A stretch of 64,000 bases of DNA, from positions 34,328 through 98,327 of the forward strand of contig PNAJ01000142.1 of the NCBI GenBank assembly GCA_003170295.1. Direction: 5' to 3'. This stretch comes from Bryobacterales bacterium. GTDB lineage: Bacteria; Acidobacteriota; Terriglobia; Bryobacterales; Bryobacteraceae. The position numbers were made by a program, and so were the translations under genes. Below, piece by piece: positions 16,482 to 24,846 of the stretch. The notes under the pieces are model-generated. The model saw only the letters and a program-made list of their open reading frames with translations, was not told where the DNA came from and ran no database searches. The first letter of the stretch is position 1, and each line of letters opens with the position of its first letter.

Positions 16482-16963
16482 GCCTCATAAACAGCCATCG
16501 GCTCTCCCTGTTTATCAATCACGTACTGGATCGCAGCTAAAACGGCCTCGCGCGTAGACAGCCACCGAGTACTTCCATGCCGAGCCCATCGCTTTCGATC
16601 TGCCCCGTCAAATCCAAGCTGATTGAGTCGCCGGCTGGCGTAAGATTTCAGGTCATTCATAACTCTTTCCGGAAGAGCCTCCGCCTCAACAATTGCGTGA
16701 ACGTGACTCGTCCGCACATGGGCAGCCAGCAAAATCCATTGGCGATCCGAGCAGCGTTCCGTCAAAGCCGCCAGGACTGCCAGCCGACGGCTTTCGTCCA
16801 TCGAATACCTCGTTTGATCCATCTGCAACAGCTCCGCGGCAACTCTCTTAGGGTCAGGCGCTGCCAGACGGCTCCCCGTCAGATTGTGCTTTCGATCCAC
16901 CGAACCCGTCGCATCGCCATGCAGGTGACACCCATAGCACGCGAACGTAATGAGATAAATCAT
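16478..16963 (-). CDS. REP-associated tyrosine transposase (Y1/HUH, IS200-like)
   Basis: A 161-residue single-domain HUH transposase. The metal-binding HxH motif is HVHAIV within HVRTSHVHAIV, and the likely catalytic tyrosine is in MNDLKSYASRRLN. The N-terminal ITFACYGCHLHGD... SVDR is usual for the REP-associated (RAYT) subgroup. It is bracketed by two 38-bp direct repeats with the REP-like core, and further copies lie elsewhere in the window, which fits a RAYT with its own repeat family. Such enzymes nick and join single-stranded REP DNA and are usually immobile as genes. The frame looks intact. Confidence 0.85.
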   Translation of the reverse strand: MIYLITFACYGCHLHGDATGSVDRKHNLTGSRLAAPDPKRVAAELLQMDQTRYSMDESRRLAVLAALTERCSDRQWILLAAHVRTSHVHAIVEAEALPERVMNDLKSYASRRLNQLGFDGADRKRWARHGSTRWLSTREAVLAAIQYVIDKQGEPMAVYEA

Positions 16964-16984
16964 CGCAGCACCCCGATAACAGAA

Positions 16985-17022
16985 AGCTTAGACCACGAGC
17001 CGCGACCACAGGGAGCGGTCAT
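16985..17022 (+). repeat. REP-like repeat flanking the transposase, right copy
   Basis: Direct repeat of 16444-16481, on the promoter side of the transposase gene. Confidence 0.75.
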
Positions 17023-17048
17023 CCCCGTTAGCAGCCATCACCACGGAA

Positions 17049-17070
17049 CCGCTTCCTATGGTCGCGGCTC
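17049..17070 (-). repeat. REP-like repeat, family A, inverted
   Basis: Read on the minus strand this is GAGCCGCGACC-ata-GGAAGCGG. With the copy at 16997 it forms an inverted pair about 30 bases apart, as in REP doublets (BIMEs). Confidence 0.65.
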
Positions 17071-17252
17071 GCAAGAGGGTTGCTTTAGTACTCTTGTGCC
17101 ACAAATAACCCACGGATCGCCTAAATTAGCACTATTTGTACTTAGTTGCGTGAATTCCTGTAAAGTTACTCCGGTAACCACTTGAAGCTGGTGCCATCAT
17201 ACGGTACCCTAAATGAAACCGCTGTAAGCTATTTGGTTTGGGGGTAAAATTT

Positions 17253-20200
17253 ATGATGCACTGCGTAAGCTCTAGAAACGTATTGTTCTCCCGGCGGCTT
17301 TCCGCCTTCTTCCTCGCCTTGGTCGTGCTGCTGGCTGTAAGTTCAGCACCGGCACAGGTATTGACCGGAACGCTAACCGGCACCGTTACGGATTCCACCG
17401 ACGCGGTGGTGCCCAACGCTGCGATTACCGTCACGAATCTGGATACTGGTCTGGTAACAAAAGAGAAGACCGACGCGGCCGGCATCTACGTCGCGAACGG
17501 CCTGCCGAACGGCTTTTACAAAGTGGCCGTGGAGTTTCCCGGTTTCTCAAGAACCGAGATGGAACGCGTGGAAGTCTTCGTTTCGCAGACGTCGCGCGCT
17601 AATTTGAAGCTCCAGATCGCCAGGACCGGCACCGAAGTCGTGGTGGAGGCGCAGCAGACCTCGGTGCAGTCGGATTCGGCCGAGCTGAAGAACTCGGTGG
17701 AAGCCGTGCAGCTCGATACCATCCCGCTGCCCACCCGCAACCCGCTCGACCTGGTGAAGATGTTCGCCGGTATTCTGACGCCGCCCACCACCGCCGTCAC
17801 CGGCGGCGACGCGTTCGTCCACGGTCTGCGCGGCAACGATACCAACCTCACGCAGGATGGCATCAACGTCCAGGACAACTTCGTCAAGACCAGCGCCTTT
17901 TTTGCGATCAGCGCACCGGTCGCCGATACCATCGAGGAGATCAACGTCAGCGTCGGCGGCATCGGAACGGACGGCGGATTCGGCGCAGCGCAGGTTTCCA
18001 TGGTCACCAAGAAGGGCACCAACCAGTATCACGGAACGGTCTATTGGTACCAGCGCACCAGCTTCCTGAACGCCAACACCTGGTTCAATAACGAAACCGG
18101 CGTGAAGCGGCCCTTCCAGTTGCAGAATCACATCGGCGCCACCATCGGCGGCCCGGCCAGTATCCCCAAACTCTATAACGGAAAGAACAAGACTTTTTTC
18201 TTCTTCGCCTACGAAGCCTACCGCGAACCGCGCTCCTCGCCAACCACGCGCACGGTGGAGACGCCCTCGGCCGAGCAGGGCTTGTTCACGTATACACCTT
18301 CGGGTGGCGCGCCTCAAACGGTCAACCTCCTGAACATTGGAACCATCGGGAATACGGGCATCAAGCCGGTCATCAATTCGCAATCGTTTGGCGTCTATAC
18401 CACCGTCGTGCCGCAATCCGGTTATACCGACGCGGGATGCGGTAGCGGGGACGGGGTCAATATTCGCTGCCTCAGTTTTAATGAGTCGGGTGTCAACAAT
18501 CAGGACCGCTACACGATCCGCATGGACCAGCAGATCGGCCAGAGGAACTCGGTTCAGTTCATCTGGAACCGCGCGAATTTCAACACGTCGCCGGATTTCT
18601 TGAACGGCAATCAGCCGCCGTTCATCGGCGCACCCTGGTCTGGCGGACAGATCTCCGCGCGCGAGGATTTTGTTTGGGCCTGGAACACCACCATCAGCCC
18701 AACCATGAACAACGAAGTCCGCATCGGATACCAGCACGCGCCCGTCGGTTTCGCCTACGGATATAACTTCTCGAATACGGGCGGCAATCAGATTGCCTAC
18801 GCGACGGTAACCAGTCCGATCATGACATCCACGAATTTCCCTCAGGGCCGCAATACTCCCGTGCAGCAGTACCTCGATAATCTTGGCTGGGTTAAGGGCA
18901 ACCACCAGATGCGGTTCGGGGGCGAATATCGGCGGGATCTCGCGACCAGCTACTTGTATAACACTGTGTATCCGCGCGTGATTATCGGCGCGGGCACGAA
19001 CCTCAACGCTTCGAATCCGGACAACCTCAGCACCGCCACATTGCCCGGCATCAGCGCCGCGGAATTGAACCTCGCGCAGGCGATCTTCGGGAATGATACC
19101 GGCTTGCTTGGCAACATCAGCCAGGGATTCAACCACACGTCTCCCACCTCCGGTTATGCATCGGGTATTCCGGAGATATACACGCCGATTCAACAGAACT
19201 TCGCGTTCTATGGGCAGGACTCCTGGAAGGTGAGACGGAATCTGACGGTCACCTACGGCGTACGCTGGGAATACCAGGGACCGTATGACGCGCGCAACGG
19301 CTTGGTGCTGCTGCCGCAGAGCAACCTCTCCGGTTTGTTCGGTCCGACGCCGATCACCGGTTCGCCCGTCAACAATCTCTTCCAGCCGGGCAACGTCAAC
19401 GCGGCTACCGACACCCTCCTGACGCTTCAGGGCGGCAGCAACGGTTCGCCGGTCGCCAAGCGGGATCTGAATAATTTCGGGCCGTACGCGGGTATCGCTT
19501 ATACGCCCTTCGCCGATGGCAAAACGGTGATCCGCGCCCACTTCGCGCAGCACTATGTTCAGGACGGATTCACGTTCTACACCCCTGCCACCACCGCGAA
19601 CACCGGCCTGTTCAGCACGTTTACAAATAATGTGCCGACCGGTGTTTACAACAATACCGGTCTTCCTTATCCAACGCCGCCGGCCGGCTCGGGCGGGTTC
19701 CCGGTTTCGCAGCTTTCCAATTGGCTGAGCAGCCAGACGTCGGTGACGAATTACGATCACAGTCTCGTGACTCCGTACGTGCTCGACTTCGGTCTCGGGA
19801 TTCAGCGCGAGTTGTGGAAGAAGTACACCATGGAAGTCCGCTACGTCGGCAACCATGCGGTTAAGCAATATCGCAATTGGAACATCAATGAGCTGGACCT
19901 CAATTACAACGGCTTGGTGAATGAATTCAACAACGCTCTAACCAATTACAACATCGATAATGCAAACGGCTTGAAGGGTACATTCGCCAACAACAATCTG
20001 CCCGGGCAGGTTGCCACTCCTATACTCGATAAACTGTTCGCTGGCCTCGCCACCGCCTCCGCCTACGGCAGCAGCGGTTTCATCACGAACCTGACGCAGA
20101 ACAACATTCAATCGATGTTCAACACCATCCGCACCTCGCCCACCTACCGCGTGAATGTCACGGGGGCGAACGGCCTGGGCGCAGCCAACGGCATTCCGCT

Positions 20201-21095
20201 GAACTTCTTCGTGGCGAATCCCTGGGCCAATAATGCCCTTCAGTACAATAATGCGGGCTGGTCCGCTTACGACGGCCTGGAAGTGGAAGTTCGCCGGCGT
20301 TATTCCAACGGGTTCTTCCTGCTGGCCAATTACGGCTTCAGCAAGGTGCTGGCGGACACCACCTTCGGGCAGTCGCAGAGCGAAGGCCAGAACTATCAAT
20401 CGCTACAGAACACGGCCCTCGACAAATTCGTGTCGGCGATCAACGTGCGGCATTCCTTCGGCATGACCACTTCCTATCCGCTGCCATTCGGTCGCGGCAA
20501 GAAGTTCGGCTCGGGTATGAACAGAGCCTTCGACTATATCGTCGGCGGCTGGACCATCAATGGAAATACCCACTGGTCGGTCGGAGCGCCGTTGACAATC
20601 TCCTCGAACCGCAATACCAACGGGTCGGGAATTGCGGAGACGCCGGTCCTGAAGAACATGACGCTCCAGCAGTTGCAGAACAACATCGGTGTGTACCGCA
20701 CCGGAAACGGCGTTTACTATATCAATCCGAACTCGGGACTCTTTACCATCAAGGGAACCGGGAGCACCGCCAACTTCTGCACGGCAGGACAGACCACGCC
20801 TTGCTGGGCCGAGCCGGCTCCCGGAGGTTATGGGAACCTGCCTTACAACGGATTTGAAGGGCCCCACTTCTTCGATCAGGATCTTTCGATGATCAAGGAC
20901 ATCCAGTTGTTCGAGCGCCTGCATTTCCAGGCAAGGCTCGAAGCGTTCGACGTCTTCAACAACGCGAATTTCGCGGGGCCGAGTTTGTCGACGGATTCGA
21001 CTACCTTCGGGCAGTTGACCTCGACGTTCGATACCGCCCGCGGAGGCGGTGTGACTTCGCGCATCGTTCAGTGGTCGATGAAATTCATCTTCTAG
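17253..21095 (+). CDS. Oar-like TonB-dependent receptor with carboxypeptidase-regulatory domain
   Basis: About 1280 residues; ATG at 17253 chosen for the GGGGGT site eight bases upstream. Residues 1-35 are a signal peptide (LSAFFLALVVLLAVSSAPAQ). Residues 38-120 form a carboxypeptidase-regulatory-like domain (TGTVTDSTDAVVPNAAITV, DAAGIYVANGLPNGFYKVAVEFPGF). A plug domain follows (NPLDLVKMFAG, GLRGNDTNLTQDGINV), then a long outer-membrane barrel ending in VQWSMKFIF with a terminal Phe, the usual barrel-insertion signal. This architecture is expanded in Acidobacteriota and is linked to uptake of large or polymeric substrates; the substrate is unknown and no SusD-type partner is nearby. Confidence 0.88.
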   Translation: MMHCVSSRNVLFSRRLSAFFLALVVLLAVSSAPAQVLTGTLTGTVTDSTDAVVPNAAITVTNLDTGLVTKEKTDAAGIYVANGLPNGFYKVAVEFPGFSRTEMERVEVFVSQTSRANLKLQIARTGTEVVVEAQQTSVQSDSAELKNSVEAVQLDTIPLPTRNPLDLVKMFAGILTPPTTAVTGGDAFVHGLRGNDTNLTQDGINVQDNFVKTSAFFAISAPVADTIEEINVSVGGIGTDGGFGAAQVSMVTKKGTNQYHGTVYWYQRTSFLNANTWFNNETGVKRPFQLQNHIGATIGGPASIPKLYNGKNKTFFFFAYEAYREPRSSPTTRTVETPSAEQGLFTYTPSGGAPQTVNLLNIGTIGNTGIKPVINSQSFGVYTTVVPQSGYTDAGCGSGDGVNIRCLSFNESGVNNQDRYTIRMDQQIGQRNSVQFIWNRANFNTSPDFLNGNQPPFIGAPWSGGQISAREDFVWAWNTTISPTMNNEVRIGYQHAPVGFAYGYNFSNTGGNQIAYATVTSPIMTSTNFPQGRNTPVQQYLDNLGWVKGNHQMRFGGEYRRDLATSYLYNTVYPRVIIGAGTNLNASNPDNLSTATLPGISAAELNLAQAIFGNDTGLLGNISQGFNHTSPTSGYASGIPEIYTPIQQNFAFYGQDSWKVRRNLTVTYGVRWEYQGPYDARNGLVLLPQSNLSGLFGPTPITGSPVNNLFQPGNVNAATDTLLTLQGGSNGSPVAKRDLNNFGPYAGIAYTPFADGKTVIRAHFAQHYVQDGFTFYTPATTANTGLFSTFTNNVPTGVYNNTGLPYPTPPAGSGGFPVSQLSNWLSSQTSVTNYDHSLVTPYVLDFGLGIQRELWKKYTMEVRYVGNHAVKQYRNWNINELDLNYNGLVNEFNNALTNYNIDNANGLKGTFANNNLPGQVATPILDKLFAGLATASAYGSSGFITNLTQNNIQSMFNTIRTSPTYRVNVTGANGLGAANGIPLNFFVANPWANNALQYNNAGWSAYDGLEVEVRRRYSNGFFLLANYGFSKVLADTTFGQSQSEGQNYQSLQNTALDKFVSAINVRHSFGMTTSYPLPFGRGKKFGSGMNRAFDYIVGGWTINGNTHWSVGAPLTISSNRNTNGSGIAETPVLKNMTLQQLQNNIGVYRTGNGVYYINPNSGLFTIKGTGSTANFCTAGQTTPCWAEPAPGGYGNLPYNGFEGPHFFDQDLSMIKDIQLFERLHFQARLEAFDVFNNANFAGPSLSTDSTTFGQLTSTFDTARGGGVTSRIVQWSMKFIF

Positions 21096-21111
21096 AATAG
21101 TTCTGAACCTT

Positions 21112-21145
21112 CCGCTCCCTACCGAGCCGTGACCGCAGGGAGCGG
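21112..21145 (+). repeat. REP-like hairpin after the TonB receptor gene
   Basis: CCGCTCCCT at 21112-21120 pairs with AGGGAGCGG at 21137-21145, giving a 9-bp stem; the loop contains the family A core GAGCCGTGACCGC. It may stall transcription at the end of the receptor gene, but no T run follows. Confidence 0.55.
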
Positions 21146-21148
21146 TGT

Positions 21149-21184
21149 AATTATGGTCGATTAAGGCTTCATCAAGCCTCGTTT
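21149..21184. repeat. Dispersed 36-bp repeat, copy 1
   Basis: Begins AATTATGGTCGATTAAG and closely matches 56970-57005 (about 32 of 36 positions by eye). Both copies sit in intergenic space just before the 3' end of a minus-strand gene. Confidence 0.5.
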
Positions 21185-21198
21185 CGAGCCATCTAAGG

Positions 21199-22290
21199 TC
21201 AATTAAGCTCGATTATAGTGGCGGTCGCCATGCCGAAGCCGATACACATCGACTGCAGGCCATACCGGCCGCCATTTTTTTCGAGGATGTTTACGAGCTT
21301 CGTCATCAGCACCGCACCTGTGGCCCCCAAAGGGTGGCCGTGTGCAATCGCTCCGCCCTGGATATTCAAGCGTCCCGGAGGCGGCTGAATCTCCCGCGAC
21401 CACACGATGGGCACGACCGCAAAGGCTTCGTTGATCTCAAAAGCGTCTATATCCGACGCTTCTAACCCCGCCATTTTGAGAGCTTTCTGTGTTGCAGCGA
21501 TGGGTCCAGTGAGCATCAGCTCTGGATCGCTGCCGACCACGGCCCGTGCAACAATGCGGGCTCGTTTTCGAAGGCCGAATTTCTCCGCCGCCGCACCGCT
21601 CGCAAGCAAAACCGCCGCCGCGCCATCGGAGATCTGACTTGAGTTTGCAGCAGTTACCACACCATCGGGCCGAAAAACAGGCTTGAGCGCCCGCATTCGC
21701 GCCACATCTGGATTCGCGCGGACCCCTTCATCGCGATTAAGGCCGTTTATGGGAAATATTTGCTTGCTGATATCCGCGGCCGAAGCGCGGCAATGGCTTT
21801 CGACGGCGAAGTCGTCCATCTCCTCGCGCGAAATGTCCCATTTTTCCGCGATCATCTCGGCGGAGATCCCCTGATGCAGCAATGGGATGGGAAAATTGGC
21901 GCGAAATTCTTCCGTCAGCGCGGCGTCCGTGCCCATCGGGACTCGACTCATCGATTCAACGCCGCATCCGATGGCGATTTCCATATCGCCCGCGGCGATG
22001 GCTTGCGCCGCGAAATGAATCGCCTGCTGCCCCGATCCGCAAAAGCGATTCAATTGAAGCGCTGGCGTTTCAACGGGATATCCAGCCTTCAGTCCCGCGA
22101 GGCGGCCGATGTTGGTGCCTTGTTCTCCCGTCGCGGTGACGCATCCGCAAATAATGTCTTCCACCGGATACGATTTGAAAGCGCTCAACGTGTGAGCCAG
22201 CAAATCGACGGGATGGATGCCGTGCAGCGCTCCGTCCGGTTTTCCGCGCCCAATGGGAGTGCGGATGGCATCTACTATAAACACATCCAT
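21199..22290 (-). CDS. Acetyl-CoA acyltransferase (thiolase)
   Basis: A 363-residue thiolase with all catalytic elements: nucleophile Cys in LNRFCGSGQQAIH, NEAF, the His motif GGAIAHGHPLGATGA and the second Cys in SMCIGFGMATA. It condenses or cleaves acyl-CoA; whether it acts in beta-oxidation or acetoacetyl-CoA formation is not clear. At 363 residues it is slightly shorter than the usual 390. Its ATG directly follows the stop of the LptFG gene, so it is translated in the same operon although the functions are unrelated. Confidence 0.88.
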   Translation of the reverse strand: MDVFIVDAIRTPIGRGKPDGALHGIHPVDLLAHTLSAFKSYPVEDIICGCVTATGEQGTNIGRLAGLKAGYPVETPALQLNRFCGSGQQAIHFAAQAIAAGDMEIAIGCGVESMSRVPMGTDAALTEEFRANFPIPLLHQGISAEMIAEKWDISREEMDDFAVESHCRASAADISKQIFPINGLNRDEGVRANPDVARMRALKPVFRPDGVVTAANSSQISDGAAAVLLASGAAAEKFGLRKRARIVARAVVGSDPELMLTGPIAATQKALKMAGLEASDIDAFEINEAFAVVPIVWSREIQPPPGRLNIQGGAIAHGHPLGATGAVLMTKLVNILEKNGGRYGLQSMCIGFGMATATIIELN

Positions 22291-24645
22291 TTATGTCCTC
22301 ATGCGAACCAGGAAATACAATCCGGCTAGTGAGAATATCACGTCCGGCGACCACGCGGCCATCTGCGGAGGCAGCTGGCCCAAAGCGCCAACCTGTTCAA
22401 ATAGTTTGTCTACGGACCAATAAGCGATCGCCAAGGCAAGACTGACTCCCACTCCGGCCATGGCGCCGCGATTGCCGGCTAGAAACGCGAACGGGATCGA
22501 CACCATTGCCATGATGAAGGCGAACATCGGCACCGAGAATTTTTTATTGAGCTGTACTTGCAGCGATACCGTGTCGAAGCCTTTTTTCTGCAGGTCGGCG
22601 ATGTAGGATTGCAGCTCCTCGAAATTCATCTGCCGCGATTGCTTGGCTTCGCGGAGGAAGTAATCGGGTTTTTCTTCCAGCTCGGAAAAGTACTTGCTCG
22701 TGAACGCATCGAACCTGGTGGTGCGAGTGCCTTGGATATCGACATACCAGCCGTTGAGAAACTCCCACTTGTTGAGGGTCGGCTCCCAGCGCGCGCGCTT
22801 GGCGAAAATGTGGCGCTTCAAGCGAAACGGCGTGGGGTCGATTTCGTAAACATTGACGCCGCTCATCAAACGCGAGGCTGGATCGAAGTACTCGTAGTAG
22901 TAAATGCGGTTGTGCTCGGTATTGATCCACTTGCGGTCCGGCCTCAGGTAGGTTTGCGGAGGCTTGCCCTTGATGACGGAGCGAAGCTGATCCTGACGGC
23001 GATCGGAGTCGGGAACCCAGAAATGATCGAACGCGAAAAGTCCGCCGCTCAAGCACAGGCAGGCGGTGAGGATGGGCACGGCCAGGCGATGAGCGCTGAT
23101 GCCGCAGGCCTTGAACGCCGTAATTTCGTTGTGCTTACTAAGAATGGCGAAGACCACCAGAACGGCCGCCAGAACACCGATGGGCGTGAAATCGTAGATC
23201 AGGCGCGGCGTCAGGAAGAGGTGGTATTGGAGGATGGTCTTGACTCCGATGCCGTTGCGAATGATGTCGCTCAAGAGCTGGAAGAATTCGAAAATATGAA
23301 AGATCGCCACGAAGGTGACGAGCAGCATCAGAAAGTAGAACAGAAAACTGGCAAGTACATAGCCGTCGATAATCTGAGGAACCAAAGGGAAGCGCCGCAT
23401 CAGCATCTTGGCCTGTTGGCGGTCCAAAGCTCGTTGCGTCCGCTGCTGCTGCGAGGTGCGGCTGAAGGTGCGAATGTAGAGCAGGATGCGGCCTAGAACG
23501 TCGCGATCGCCCGGCTTTTCGAGGCGCAGAAGCATCGCGATGCCGAAGAGGGCGAAAAGCAGATCGGGCAGCCACACCGCCAACGCGGGCGACAGCTTGC
23601 CCTGATGCGAGAATTTCACCAGTGTCCCCAAACCGATGTAGTAGATCAGAGCCAGGGCAACGGTGAGCACGACGGCTCCGGATTTTCCGGCGCGGCGCGT
23701 GGTGATGCCGAGCGGAACGCCCGCGAGCGACAGCAGAATGCAAGCCAAGGGCAGTGCGAAGCGCGTGTTGAATTCAATCCGGGCGTCGAGCTTCGCGGTG
23801 TTGTCGAGAGCGGGAGTGCGGTACGCCATGCGGTAGAGAGGCCGCGTGTCCATCTCCATGACCGGCCTCGAAATGGTGGCGGCCTTGGGTTTCTCCGCGT
23901 ACAGTGCTTGATCGCCCTGGCCGGAATACTCGCTGATGTGATAATCGCCAGGATCCTTGCCCGCTTCGTAGGTGCTGCCGTTGAGAAGTGAAAGCTGGAG
24001 GCGGTTGGCGGAGGGGTCGGGCATGGCAATCGCTTCGGGCGCGAGCGTGATGATGGGATTGTCGCCGCGCTCCGCGGCGGAGGGCCCGCGCTCGCCCGGC
24101 GGAGTCACGTCGGCGACGAAGATCTGACGCCAGCGGGAAGGAGGGCCGATAATCACGTCGCCGACATAGAGGACCTTGTTAGGGAACTGTTCTTCGAACA
24201 CGCGCGGCTGCACGTCCGCGGTGAGCTCGCTCGCGATCAGAATGTTCTTGATGCGAAGCTCTTCGCGGAGCGACCATGGCGTCAGCCAGAGCGATGCGGC
24301 GGCGGCGCAACACATGGCCAGAACGCCGAACAGCATAATCGAGGGGACGACGCGCCGGCCGGGAACGCCCGCGGCACGCATGGCGGTGATCTCTCCGTCG
24401 GCCGACATGCGGCTGAGGGTGACGAGGGTCCCGATGAGCACTCCAAGAGGGATCGCGAACGGAAGCATCACAGGGAAGACCAGTGCGAACAGATACGCCA
24501 CTGTTTTGGGAGGGCCGGAGGTGCGGACCAGGAATTCGAACAGGTGTCCGGCTTGTTGGAGGAAGAGGACGAAGGTGAAGAGGGCCGCGCCCAGGATCGC
24601 GGTGACGAAGATTTCGCGAAAAATGGTGCGACTGATCAGACGCAT
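22291..24645 (-). CDS. LptF-LptG fusion permease for lipopolysaccharide export
   Basis: A 784-residue protein containing two complete YjgP/YjgQ permeases. The first half (residues 1-390) begins RTIFREIFVTAILGAALFTFVLFL and has LSRMSADGEITAMRAAGV; the second half (from about residue 405) has IIDGYVLASFLFYFLMLLVTF and ILSKHNEITAFKACGIS. Each half carries the expected transmembrane helices around a periplasmic beta-jellyroll region. LptF and LptG normally are separate and pair with the LptB ATPase to extract LPS; here they are one chain. No lptB or lptC is nearby. Confidence 0.85.
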   Translation of the reverse strand: MRLISRTIFREIFVTAILGAALFTFVLFLQQAGHLFEFLVRTSGPPKTVAYLFALVFPVMLPFAIPLGVLIGTLVTLSRMSADGEITAMRAAGVPGRRVVPSIMLFGVLAMCCAAAASLWLTPWSLREELRIKNILIASELTADVQPRVFEEQFPNKVLYVGDVIIGPPSRWRQIFVADVTPPGERGPSAAERGDNPIITLAPEAIAMPDPSANRLQLSLLNGSTYEAGKDPGDYHISEYSGQGDQALYAEKPKAATISRPVMEMDTRPLYRMAYRTPALDNTAKLDARIEFNTRFALPLACILLSLAGVPLGITTRRAGKSGAVVLTVALALIYYIGLGTLVKFSHQGKLSPALAVWLPDLLFALFGIAMLLRLEKPGDRDVLGRILLYIRTFSRTSQQQRTQRALDRQQAKMLMRRFPLVPQIIDGYVLASFLFYFLMLLVTFVAIFHIFEFFQLLSDIIRNGIGVKTILQYHLFLTPRLIYDFTPIGVLAAVLVVFAILSKHNEITAFKACGISAHRLAVPILTACLCLSGGLFAFDHFWVPDSDRRQDQLRSVIKGKPPQTYLRPDRKWINTEHNRIYYYEYFDPASRLMSGVNVYEIDPTPFRLKRHIFAKRARWEPTLNKWEFLNGWYVDIQGTRTTRFDAFTSKYFSELEEKPDYFLREAKQSRQMNFEELQSYIADLQKKGFDTVSLQVQLNKKFSVPMFAFIMAMVSIPFAFLAGNRGAMAGVGVSLALAIAYWSVDKLFEQVGALGQLPPQMAAWSPDVIFSLAGLYFLVRMRT

Positions 24646-24685
24646 GAAATTACTAGTGTATTGCGTCTCACAGATTGGGCCGTAT

Positions 24686-24789
24686 GTGGGGCGGACGCCC
24701 TCGTCCGCGCCGGACCCCCTGGTCCGGCTGTCCGGCTACAGCCAGAGGCCGACGGGGGCGTCGGCCGCGGACCAGGGGGTCCGCCCCAC
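24686..24789. repeat. Compound palindromic repeat, about 104 bp
   Basis: Terminal inverted repeats GTGGGGCGGAC and GTCCGCCCCAC enclose several nested hairpins: GCGGACG/CGTCCGC, CCGGACC/GGTCCGG, GCCGACG/CGTCGGC and GGACC/GGTCC. It lies between two minus-strand genes. A shorter related element is at 36529-36580. It has the look of a MITE or REP-type element. Confidence 0.65.
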
Positions 24790-24820
24790 CTTACGATGCA
24801 CTTCACTAGCGGGCTCGGAA

Positions 24821-24834
24821 GTGCACCAGTGTGG
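24821..24834 (-). repeat. 14-bp match to the toxin-antitoxin leader repeat
   Basis: The minus strand reads CCACACTGGTGCAC, identical to 2341-2354 and 3102-3115. No antitoxin gene follows, so this may be a leftover leader or operator. Confidence 0.45.
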
Positions 24835-24846
24835 AGAGGCATGGAA

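Noticed and set aside
17547..19868. 773-residue open frame on the minus strand
   Set aside because: Antisense to the TonB-dependent receptor gene; composition is Arg/Val/Gly-rich with no domain signature, as expected of a shadow frame in GC-rich DNA.
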